NCBI GenBank assembly: GCA_958298945.1
Contig: OY282605.1
Span: 32,838,811-32,902,810 of the forward strand
Length of the DNA stretch: 64,000 nt
From: Atherix ibis
Lineage: Eukaryota; Arthropoda; Insecta; Diptera; Athericidae
Direction: 5' to 3'
The position numbers were made by a program, and so were the translations under genes. Shown in pieces: positions 1-12,400 of the stretch. The notes beneath the pieces are model-generated. The model saw only the letters and a program-made list of their open reading frames with translations, did not search any database and was not told the DNA's origin. Positions within the stretch are counted from its first letter, which is position 1, and each line of letters opens with the position of its first letter.

Positions 1-420
1 ACGTAAGACATTTAACGATAATCCACTTTTTTGTGCCTAAATTTGAAGATATGGATGTGCTCTACATGTGGTTTCAACAAAACGACGCTACATGTCACAC
101 AGCACGTGAAACAATGGACATATTGAGTGATGAGTTCGGTGAGCAATTTATTTCACGTTTCGGATCGGTGAGTTGGAAGCCTAGATCGTATAATTTGACG
201 TCTCTAGACTCTTTTTTATGGAGGTACGTGAAGTCACTCGTCTATGCCGATAAACCAGCGTCCCTTGCAGCCTCGGAAGATAACATTACACGTGTTATTA
301 GCGGCATACCAGCATGGATCACTTAAAGTGTAGTCGCGGCTAACATTTACATGAAATAATCTTTAAAAATTAAATGGCAAGCATTGATTTATTGATTCAA
401 ATAAAAATTTCCAACACTTT
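1..420 (+). mobile_element. Tc1/mariner-superfamily transposon, 3' fragment
   Basis: Residues from about 33 to 326 read as the C-terminal half of a DDE transposase of the insect family whose motifs are FSDEAHF, WFQQDGATCHT and LTPLDYFLWG. Here the second motif reads WFQQNDATCHT and the third LTSLDSFLW, so the central catalytic Asp is displaced or lost. After a small frame break the family's usual tail (MDHL..SRG..HLHEIIFK) is recognisable to about 395, interrupted by a stop. The 5' part lies outside the window. It is a dead copy in the first visible DIP2 intron; several deleted relatives lie further on (8620-9200, 10780-11480, 22655-23945, 25320-25900, 34370-38230). Confidence 0.8.
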
Positions 421-3327
421 TGTAATTTTTTTGTAGTTTTCTTTTGGGAATTTGAAAACCAAACACTTAAAAAATCACTTAATTCACTCAGCTTATTTCT
501 TTTTCAATTTCAACTGTCAAATAACAAGCCTGCCGCACTGGAATGTACGTCAGTACTTGAACTACAACTGAAAAATTTAAACAAGAACTAATTCTACGAT
601 AAAACAGTCTAGAGTTTTGTGCATTCCTATATAAGACAGAAAAAGTTTTAAAATTTCGGCAGTAGCATCTTCATTCAGTTTGCTGTTACAGTCAGAATTA
701 TGTTCCTTCCATTAATACCAGTGAAAAATGTTCAAATTCTTTGGCGCCGCAATCAACTAATTTAGAAATCCAATGTTGCCATATTATTAGCGTCTCTATG
801 CAAATTGAATGGAGAAGAAAACTTTCCTTAGTTGGTTGACAGTTGCAGCTTTGGCGCTGCAATTAATATTCGGCTATTCCGTTAATGGAAATTTAAAAGT
901 CGTCTTTTAGGCGTCGAATTAAGAAAATCAATAATTTTTTGGCAAAATGAACTAACTCATTCCGATTGGTTTTCTCTTCTGAAAAATATATTATAAAAAG
1001 TTTTTGGTATATTTAAATTTGTTTTTATTAATTCGTATTTATGTAATTTCAGTTATTTTTAATTATATTAATTAATATATTGAGAAATATAATAAAATCA
1101 CGCAATAATGTTGATGCTAATGAATTAAAAGTCATATCATTTTTTAAATTAGAATTTACATATTTTGCAGATACATTTGAGTAGAATTATTTCAAAAGCA
1201 TCATTACCTCAGATAGTTGTCATTAATATTTAAATATTTTAAAAGATAGACATAGCTACGAACAGAAAATTTGTCCTATTAGCCATGATGGTAATATTGT
1301 TCATGATTTTATAGTATATATAAATTTAATTGTCCTAAAAAGAGTGAAAATTCCTAATTTGCATGAATTAAAAGTCAATTACGATATGTACGCTTTCGAT
1401 TTTACCTGTACAATAATTCTGATGTATTGTTTTGTTTGATTACATGGAACATGTCAAACGTATTGTATTCAACGTACAATAAGGCCTAGCGGAAGCAGTA
1501 TGGCTTTTGGGTGTGTACCTCTACCTACACTCCATAATAATATGCGATCCATCAATCGGAAAATGCTAAATCGATGTTGCAATCAATTTGTCAGATTTAA
1601 TTTGCAATTTATTACACCGTTTTAATTGTTGTGTCTATTAAAAGATTTTACATTAAAAAAAAATCATTAAAAATGACCGAAGAATGCAGTGCAGGGTAGT
1701 AAGTTGGACCGAACAATGACCGAAGCGGACATAGGCCTATGGGCTTAACTCAACTGTTTCTATTTTTATGCAATTTATCGATGAATATGTGGGCATAAAG
1801 AACTTCTTAATATAGAAACTGTAATCTCTTATATTTGCTGTAACTAAAAGCGTTAGCCAAAGGCGATGGTGGTTCTGTTGCCAAGGTTGGATTGGTCAAA
1901 TTATTATTCAAACAACTTCCACGTATTTAACGTGTCCTTATTGGCAAATATCCTACTGAATAAAACGAAAAAAGTTTATCTGCTATTCTTCTGGGGACAG
2001 GCAAACAAGTCCATGTGTGTACTAGAACCCTACACAAATTCCCAACCTTATATACGAATACATTAATTAAATATTTTGCAATCGATACTCGAGAGAAGAT
2101 CTGTGAATCTCTGTCATGTTTCAGTTGTGATCAGGGATTGATAATAGACTGTGATTGTCCGCTTATAGCATAAATAATACTCGTACTTGGTTCGTCGATA
2201 CAACCAACCTACAAACTGCTTAGGGCATGTCATTAAATCTAAAATTGTATCGTCTAGCAGTCCAATGACTGGTTTCCAAGAACTGGTTAACTTGAGTTAA
2301 TCGTCTCAATACCCACTATACAGACTCAATAAAAATTAAATGTTAAAAGCCCTCTTAACTATTCAAATGAAGCTAGAGTAACAATTTACTGAGGAAAAGA
2401 TAGAAAAGAAAAGAAAATTTTTTAGCGTTGGTGGTCTTGATTCTATGCAGTATCTGAAAAAATCTTTTCGAACATGAACGTGGTATGCAAAAGAAGATCG
2501 ATAAAAGGTCTAAAAACTGCATTTAATGGATAAATATTTTCTTTGACCTTGGAAGAAAATCCACTCAAGCACATTTTTATAGAAATAGGCACAAATTTAA
2601 TCCTATTAACGAGACCTAATAGGTTTTTTTTACATACACGATCTTTTCAAATAAAAGTTTTTTTTAAAATAATTTTTCAAAGAAAATAATTTTTTTAGGC
2701 AAATTGTTTACAATTAAGATTTGAAAAATCCAAAAAAAAGAAACTTAATAAAAAATTACTCTTTGGTTATTACAATTGTAAAAGATGTTACCTGGCTTTT
2801 GTCAGCAATATAATTGACATCAGCTAATTTAATAAAAGCAGGTAACAACGGCATCTGTAAATATACTTAAAAGAAGAATATTAAATAGAAGTACTTCAGA
2901 GTGTATACGAGTTTTACACTTGATAAGCACATAATTATGTTAGAATATAAAAATGATATAAAATTGCCCATAAAACAAGGAATCAATTTAGATAGTCCTA
3001 AGCAAACGAATATCATGAAAGCGTTTTATTACAAATGTTGGTTGTTAAATGACCGTAAAACATCATGCGAACACGTTAATGCAATAACGAAAGTAATTCT
3101 ATTAACATTTCTTTATATAATATAAACAAGTATATCTTTAAAAGTCTTCGTTACCTTTAAAAAAAAGGATGATTTAGGAATAAGCATTTTTAACAAAAGT
3201 AAACTCTAAAGAAATAACTAAAATTTTCAATAAATCAAATATGAAATTAAATTTTTTTAACATTATTTTGCTTTTAAATCAATCAAAAATTAAAAGAATT
3301 TCTTTTTTTTTTTTTGGTTTTTTCCAG
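421..3327. other. DIP2 intron sequence, no gene seen
   Basis: AT-rich intron sequence upstream of the first visible DIP2 exon. I looked for the missing N-terminal DIP2 exon, which should encode a stretch like LAEL.LELSE followed by a phase-1 donor, and did not find it. Short ORFs here (for example 1866-2066 and 2901-3125) show no homology that I recognise. A TATATAAG at 629-636 followed about 32 bp later by CAGT resembles an insect core promoter, but nothing coding follows closely. Confidence 0.5.
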
Positions 3328-3405
3328 GTGACATTACACAAAAAGGATATGAAAAGAAACGTACAAGATTATTGCAGCCATATTTAAATAAATGTTCACA
3401 ACAAG
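3328..3405 (+). CDS. DIP2: DIP2 exon: core of the DMAP1-binding domain
   Basis: A 78-bp exon encoding GDITQKGYEKKRTRLLQPYL and a few more residues, the most conserved stretch of the DIP2 N-terminal DMAP1-binding domain. The acceptor is a long T tract ending TTTCCAG; the donor is G|GTGAGT. It enters and leaves in phase 1, so it joins equally well to 9562, 17832 or 22259. The preceding exon, which should carry the start codon, is outside the window. Confidence 0.93.
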
Positions 3406-6400
3406 GTGAGTAGTTACACAATAACGGCCTAAAAACCTACCTACACTAATGTAAATATTTATTATTTAAAAAAAAATTTAAATCTTTCCCAATTTGTTTT
3501 TAAGTTATTCCAAAAAAAAAAAAAAACAAATAATAAACTGTGCAATTTTTAATTAGATTATTTTACTTAACCAATAATTTAAGTGAAAATAATGAAAAGA
3601 AAATACTAATCGGCATTTTATTCCTGTTACTAATTTTACTATTATTTCTAAATTAGAAATTTCAAATCTAAAAAGTTGCTTTTTTTCATTTTCAATTATT
3701 ATTAATCTTCTTATCGTCCCTTATCATAAAACTTATCCTCTTATTTAATCCTTTCCTATTTATGTTAAAACTACAAATATCTTGAAGCAAAAAATTTATT
3801 ATAATTACCCTTTTTGTTAGCTAATAACAATAAACCCGAAAAAAATATTCTAAAATAGTTCAAATTTTATTGTTCAAAGGAAAAAATATTTATAAAAAAA
3901 AATAAACGATAAAAAAAAGGTAAACCGATAAAAATACCAAAATAAATTTTACATAAAGTAAGTCAAAAAAAAATATTTACAACTATACCATAGATTAATA
4001 GATGGCAGGGGCAACGGTAAAAGGAACTTTTGATTTACGAGAATGGTGTGACTATGAATATGAAGGAAATTTTGGTGGCAAATTGTACCAAGACACGAAA
4101 TTTATAGAGAAATATGAGTTAAAAATTAAATTAAAAATAAAATCAACTTTGTGCCGTTTTTCTTTAAGAAGGTTAACATACGAGTCCTGTTCAAAAAGTA
4201 TCGCGAATTTTGTGTTTTTTCAAAAGTTATTTATTTATTCATGAATATCTATTTTGTACTCTTCAAAGTAATCCCCACCAGATATTATACACTTGTGCCA
4301 ACATTTTTTCGAACCCTCGAAGCACTTCAAAAAATCATTTTTTGTGATCTTGTTCAGTTCCTCCTTCGATGCCGTATTTATCTCCTCAATCATAGCGTAT
4401 CGTCGTCCTTTCATGGGGCTCTTCAGTTTCGGGAACAAGAAAAAGTCACAGGGGGCCAGATCTGGGGCGCAAAAGCAACGATGCGTGAGCAGGGGCGTTA
4501 TCTCCTTATTGACTGTTCTACCCTTTAGCAAGAACTCATGATGCACCACGCCCCTGCAATCGAAGAAAACTGTAAGCAAAACCTTCACATTCGACAGAAC
4601 TTGGCGCGCATTTTTCGGTCTTGGCTCGTGCGGCAGCTTCCATTAGGATGATTGAGCTTTGGTTTCCACGTCATAACCATAAAGTCATGATCTGTCACCA
4701 GTGATGACCCTCTGGAGTAAATTTGGGCCGTCGCGAACAGAGTCCAACAGCTCCTTGGCAATGTTATTGCGATGCTGTTTTTGGTAGAAATTGAGCAATT
4801 TTGGTAAGAATTTCGCGGTGACTCGTCTCACGACCAAATCATTGGTAAAAATCGAATTGCACGAGCCAATCGATATGTTTATATCCTCAGCAACTTCTCT
4901 AACAGTGATTCGACGATTGGCAAATACTATTTTCTTTACTTCATCAATGTTTTCGTCTGTTGTTGACGTGCTCGGGCATCCGGCACGCTTTTCGTCGTTC
5001 ACATCTTCTTGGCCCTCTGAGAACATTTTGTACCACCGATAAACGTTGCTTCGCTCCAAGGTAGCTTCACCATATGCCACACTCAACATTCAGAATGCGT
5101 CCGCGCAATTAATTTTGTTTTTCACACAAAATTTGATACAGATTCTTTGATCGATTTTTTGGAATGGGCAAAAATCGAAGACGAGCCAAAACACGTGCAA
5201 GCAAAGCAGCTGTCAAAAATTAACTGAACATTCGAAATGGCCGAACTTGTCTGCATAAGTGAGAGACATGAGTACAAACATTACGCCACAAAAAATCTAA
5301 AATTGAATATACGTAACCCGCGGAAATTCAAAATTCGCGATACTTTTTTGAACAGACGTCGTATATTTCCTTATTCTTTTTGCATATTTAAAATAAAAAA
5401 TTTTTCTTATAACTTCCGTTGCTCTTGTGTTTTTTTTTCTTGTTCAAAATCGGAATATTTTCTTCAAATGAAACAGGATAATCAAATGAATAGAGAATAA
5501 ATTTAATTTTGACTAAAATTTTGTTAAAATTACGTATAGACTATAAATAAATTCAGAAACAGATCTTCTAATATTGTGAGCAAATAAGTAAGTTTGCAGA
5601 TTTTGTTTCAATTTTAATTAAAAATATATATTTTTGAAGGGAATTATATTAATTAAAATATTATTTTATACTTTATAAGTATATCGTATAGCGTATAAAT
5701 TTAGATGTGTTAATCAGCAGGGAGGCCAATTATGTTGGATTCAAAACAGAAATTCATTAAGGAAATTGAAAAATAAAATTTTGTCATGCCTTAGGTTTAT
5801 GTTTTTTTCGTAAAGGCAATGTGGTATGATGAGTTGATTATACAAATATTCGAAAGAACTTTTTCCTGTTTTATTAATTGAAATAAAATCAAATATTTTA
5901 ATTATTTTTTTAAAAAAATGTCTACTACGGTCTTGGCCAAAAAGTATTAGGCACTCCATAATAATTTTGTTTTTTAATCATATTTTTAATTTGAGGGATG
6001 ATTAAATGCAGTTTTTTCTTTTCTTCTTTAAAATATATTAAACATATTTAAGTGGAGCCAGTTTTTGTTCTAAAAATTGCGACTAAACGTGAAGGTCTAC
6101 TAGCCATCAAATTTTGACATTCTTCGTCTGTTATTTTCCCCATTGATTCGCTTCGATAAACCCATCCTATTGGATTAAGACCTGGTGACTGTGTAGACCA
6201 ACCTAGTAACTCTATGGAGTTGATTTTTAACATTTTCAAAAATTTAATCTCCGAAAAACTTGGTCAAGGATGGTTGTATAGTTTTTCCGAGGACATAAAT
6301 GTTATTTCACTGTTCATTAGACCCTCACAAATAACAGTTCTGCACCACTTTCAGCCATAAAGCCCCAGTTCATAAGGCTTCCAATTACTTGAAAGTTGAC

Positions 6401-9400
6401 ATTACGCATTCCAGAATATATTCCTCATCTGGAATATGTGTGATACCTTTAATAAACAAGAAAAAGCAAGTTTTCTTTAAATAAAAAAATATCTGAAAAA
6501 TGCATTTCTCAAAATTTGACTCATTCGGCCACATTTCAAATATTTTCGTTTTCATTCTAACCAATGTTTCTGATTTTTCTAGGGGATCCAGGGCTTCTTT
6601 TTTGCCATGCAATCTCTTAACTTAGATTCTTAAAACATTCTAACAATTCTGAAAGAAATTGGCATATTTTCTTACTCGTTTGTGATGGGTAGTGAACTTC
6701 AAAGATGTTTATTATTATATTTTTTTAATGACAAACGAATAGAAATTGGAATATGAAAAAATAAAAAATAAAATTCCAATTCATGTGCAAAAAATAATGT
6801 CAAATATTGGTTAGTCGAAAAAGTTCGTGGCGTTTTTCTGTGGTTTCTGGTTGAAAAACTGAATCAAACGATTTTCACATGCCGCTCTTGAAGCGAGCTT
6901 CGTTCCATGAAGAGAGTTCTCTAGACATCGAAACAAGTAGTAATTTGATGGTACTATATGTCTGGGCTATACGGTGAATGCGTCAAAATTTCCTAGGCAA
7001 GATCTCTTAATTTTGACGACACCCCTTCCATTGATCAATTCTAGCCGTTTTCTCTCAATTACTTGGCGTAATCTCTCGAGTTACTATCAGAAAACTACCG
7101 AGTTAACAGTTTGACCGAACGATAGCAGTTTATAATAAACGATTTCCTTCCAGTCCCACCATACACAAACAATTTCAAAACCAGGATTGACGGCTAATAA
7201 GAACCTTATCACCCGTCAATCCTGGCTTTGAAATTGTTTGTGATCGTTCGTCTCTCTTTTTTCATGATTTTTTTCGAACGATATTCTCGTAGTTTACGCA
7301 TTTTTCATCGCCAGCTATGACTCGCTTCAGAAATAGCTCGATTTCGTTGCGCTTCAGCAGCGTATCACAGATATCGGTCCCTTTTGTTTTTTACACCCAA
7401 TTCATGAAGCATCCAAATATCGAGTTTCTTTTTGAACCCACTTTTTCCCAAATAGATTAAAACAGTTTGATGGTAAATTTTTAATTTATATGCTATATCA
7501 TAACTGCTAATAAGCCGGTTTTGCTCAATTTTTTAGAGAACTGCATAACTTTTTTCGGTAATTGGCCATCCAGAATGGTCGAAATTTCTAGAATGAAAGC
7601 AACAGGACCATTTTGCGTGCTGTTGATTTTAATACAGCACCATCACCGTAAATACCACAATATTTTTTTCAAGCCTGGAATGCGTTGCCGCCGTTTTCGA
7701 AGGGGGTAGTATAAAATGTAGCGAATTTTCTTTTAATTCTGGTCCATTTTTGAAATTGAATATGTTTTGCACCACACAAAGCTTTAAGTATCATCCTTCA
7801 AACGCAGTTAAAGTGCAATTCGACTAGTGGTTACTGAAGTTATTTGCTTGTAACCTCATCTGTCGGACAACATGTTAAAAGCAAATAATTCAGTTTTCTA
7901 TAGAAATTCAAAAAGGAGCCGTCTCTGGTGGAAATCAGCCAAAGCTTTTTATAAGCGCCATCTGTTTTCACATCCTTTTTTTTTTCAAGGAAAAAAAATC
8001 AAAAAATTTCGGTTGCCTAATACTTTTGGTCAAGCCTGTACACTTATCTATAAGAATAGAATTTCTCAATTTTTGTAAATATTTACTGAATTGTTGGTTA
8101 ACATATACTAAATTTAATAAGAATTGGTCCTGTATATACGAATATAGACTAACTTGGTGCAGAGTCCCTTAAATTAATATTTATATTTATATGAATGCGA
8201 AAATATTATTTATTTCCTAAGTAAAAAAATAATAATCTAACTCTTAACAATATCAGGTTAAATTTCCTATAATCGAATAATACCAATTTACCATATCCAA
8301 CAAAAACATTTTCCTTTATATCCTTTGTAAATTTGTTCCTTTCATTTTATTTTGTGCTTTAAGTTATGTGTATGCCAAATTTCTCTATATTTATATATCA
8401 TAAGAATTTAACAACAAAAAATAAATCATATTACATTTATTAATAAAAATTAACAATACATTCGTTCATATAAATTATGCAATAATCAATATTTATTAAA
8501 AAGAAATTAGTGCATTGTTTGTGGTTCTGTGGACACATTTATGTATGAAATATACACAATAAAAATTCTTACGAATCTAAATAATAAAAGATTATTTTCA
8601 TACATAATATATTATTATTTAAAATGATTAATGTTAAATTGACTCAAAAATTGAGTTTAAAAAAAAATCTCAAAATATGCAAATTAATATATTTTAACAG
8701 CAAAAATCACACTGAAACTTCAGATTTCGATGAAAAAAATCTCGAAATTATGCATCCTAGAAGGCTTTTGATCCATAAAGCAAAAAATTTATTGTGTTTT
8801 GCGGCCCGTGGTGCCATTTTGTTGAAAACACATATGGTCCAGATTAAGACCTTAAAGTTAGTACCATAAAAAGTCGGTTATCATTCGCTCAGAATCGCCG
8901 CTAATGGTCTCTTCTTCTTCATTTTCAAAGAAATACGAGCCTCAAGGCACACTATAAAGTCACTTTTCGTTGACATAATGACTCCCTCACAGTTACTTGT
9001 GGGTTTTTAGAGCCTTATATACAGCAATTGTGCTTTTGTTCTTAATATTAGCATCCAAGCACCTAATTGGCGGATTCTCGGTGGTTAATTGATCCATAAT
9101 ATAAAATGACAAACCATAAGCTAATAAAATGCTGCCTGATATAACATATATATTTGACAGCTGTCAAATGACAGAGCTGAAGTTTCTGTACCACGAATGA
9201 ATATACCATATTTTCCGATACTTCTTTTCAAACGAGTATAAAAAGTGGCAAAATAGTCGAAATTTTTTAAACAAAAAATTTATAAATAAATGTTAACATA
9301 TTCTACAAAATTTCTTTTTGTTTTTACCGTCATATGTACTCGTTTATACCCCTAAAATAGACTTCGATTTGAGCTTTTTAAAGCTCTAGAAGTTGATGCA

Positions 9401-12400
9401 TCAATCACACAAAATCAAATTAATTTTGATGGAGAAAAAAAAGTTAAAATTATTCCCACGCCGTGTCCAGTAGACAAAAAATCCACACGAACATATAAAA
9501 TTTACCTGATTGCATAATTTAATGAACAGCTTTCTGCTATTACTAATCAACTATTTCAAAGGTGGTGGCGGTGGTGGTGGTCAAGGAGTTGTTGGCAGCA
9601 ATGGCGGCGGGGGGATGCCTCCATACTACAATTTGCAGCAAAAAGGTGATCCGCCACAGCAGCAAAGTGGTGGTGTACAAATGTCCAGCGAAGGCTACAG
9701 CTACGTAACTGAAGTACCCTCATTGCAATCGCATCATCGGCATTCGAGTTCGCACCATAAATCCTCATCGTCGGGTCACCATCATGGCAGTGGTGGTGGC
9801 AGTGGCAGCGGTCAATCCCATCAGAATCGGACACGCCGGACTCAGAGACGTGTTACACACAACGAGAAACGCTACCATTCAGGTCGGCTTAGTTCGTTTC
9901 TTCTTCTTCTCCTCCAACAACAAATAAATCCCCGCCCTCCCCATTTTGTTTTATTCTTCATTTAAAAATGATTTCTATTTGTGTTGTTTTAGTTCACAAA
10001 TTTATGAAGTTTTTTTTTTTTATGAAAAACCCCTTTTCTTTTTGAATATATATTTTTAAATGTAAAAAAAAAAATTACTTTAGTTTTGTTTACGTTTTAA
10101 TATTTTATTGTATATTTCGTTGTGTTTCTTGTTATTTTTTGGTTTTATCGATCACATTTAATAATATACTATTAGCTTATATATATATATAAATGCATGA
10201 TTTTTTTTTACGCATATTTTACTTGGGGTAGTACTATTCCTTGTCGGAAGGGATTGTACATGAGAAATTTTTTAAAGTTGTCGAATGATAATTACTGGGA
10301 AATAAATTTTTTTTCTTTATTAAAAATTATTTTCTGAATTTTGATATTGAAATATTTAAGTTTATCTATATTAAAACAAAAAACTTTAAAAACTTTTAGA
10401 AGAACTAAATAATACTAGCGAATGGCATCCTCCTTTTTATAATTAATGTTTCGCTTATTAAATAATAATGAATTTGATAATTTGGACTAAGGAATGAGAG
10501 AGTGAAGCCCACTTTTGATAATTTGGACTAAGGAATCAATTTAAAGTGAAGCCCACTTTTTTTTAATATTTAACTTTATTCTCATTTTTTTTTTGTAAAA
10601 CCATTTTTTTTAATATTGTTTTTTTTTTTAACTTTTTTAAACTAAATAAAAACTGATTAAATATTCAAAAACTTGTTCACGCTTATTACGTGTATGAGCT
10701 TTTTATAATTGTAAGTAAGGACGCAAACCCAAACTAATAATTTTCTGCCCGAACTTTGATAGATGAATAAAAATAGTTCCTCAAGGATTAGCCAATTTGT
10801 GCTTCGGAAAGGAAAATTTAATATAAAATCTTTGAAATTCAGATGTCGATGAAATTCTTATTTTATTACAATATATTTCTTCGACGTTGCCATTATACAT
10901 ATAAGAGCATTTGAATAGCCGCTACGAAAAAGTCGAAAAGCGTCAAATCGTACAATCTTGCAAGTCACTTGACTTCACCAAATCCTGAGAACTTTTTGAC
11001 ATATTGTGTGGCTTGTAGCACAGGTTGTTAAGACCAAATATGGTCCAGATTAAAATCTTCAAGTTCAGGCCAAAATAAGTCGATTATCATAGAATCATAA
11101 CGCTCAGAATTAACAGTAGAGGGTCTCGCTTTCTGCATTTTCAAAGTAATATAGACCAATGAGACCTTCAGGCAAAAATTCACAATAGAAAGTCACTTTT
11201 CAAGGATACAATGGCTTCTTCACAGTTACTTGTTGGTTTTTGGAGCCCCATAAACTGCAATTTCGTCTATTGGTATATTCACTAAGTAAAAAATGAGCAT
11301 TATCGCTTAAAAGAAATTTGTTAGAAAAAATCAGCTATGCCAAAATCACCACGTTTGTAGAAATCTTTTAGAATTTTCACGTCTTATTCGATCCAAAATG
11401 GCAAACCTTAAACTAAATAAGTTGTATTTTGTATATAAAAAAAATATTTGACAGCTGTCAAATTTAATGGCTGTATCTTCCGAACCACAAAATGAATACC
11501 GTTATACGATTAGAACAGAACAATTATTTGTTAAACGAAAAATACGATAAAATAATTATTACCTTTCTAAATTTAAAGACTATTAATTTTTGACTAGAAT
11601 TTTTACCTTTTATATTCTTTGAATTGTCATTCTTTTAATATCTTAAATACAGAAAAAAAACCTATGCCATAATAAGATTCAATTTAATAAAAAGCTGTCA
11701 AATAGTTTCGTTTCCCATGAAATGAAAATTTTCAATCACGCAAGTGAGCTATTATTTCTATCAAATGTACGGTTTCTCTTTGAAATATTCAAAAATACTT
11801 CCTAAAAATTTCTATTATTATTCTTTAATAGAATTCCTTTAATTGAAATATATAAAAAATGAAGGAAGAAAACTTATTATTGTAACCGGAAATGAGTAAA
11901 ATTTTACATTTTCACATTTAATTTGAATAATTTTTAACAAATTATCAATAATTAAATTCTGAAAATGGCAATTTATATTAATTTCAATTGATCAGAAATT
12001 AAAAATATTTAAAAGAAATTAAAACCAAATGCAGTAAATTTAAACTATTAAAAAATTTGTTCTGACAACTAACGTACGATTTAATATACAACAGTAATTG
12101 TTGTATTTAGGTTAATTCGATAATTTTTTCAATAAAGACCAAATCACACTGAAATTTTGATAGTTTCTATTTTTTTATATTCCTAGATTTTTAGACATTT
12201 TTATTAAATCGGATTCATTTTTTATTGAAAAGAATTTGTTTACCATTATTTTAGTAAAATTTCCTAAAATTTTTATTCTTTCTGTTTGCAAATAAAAAAA
12301 TATGTTTGATACGAAAAAAATTGCATATTTGCAGGATTTAATAATTGAGTATATTGAGTGATTCACTTTCATTTATTAAAAAAAAAAACGGAATAATATT

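Noticed and set aside
1866..2066. Possible first DIP2 coding exon
   Set aside because: Does not encode the expected LAEL.LELSE segment and has no donor in phase 1.
4002..4244. ORF MAGATVKGTFDLREWCDYEY next to a mariner
   Set aside because: Half of it runs into the mariner end; no homology recognised for the rest.
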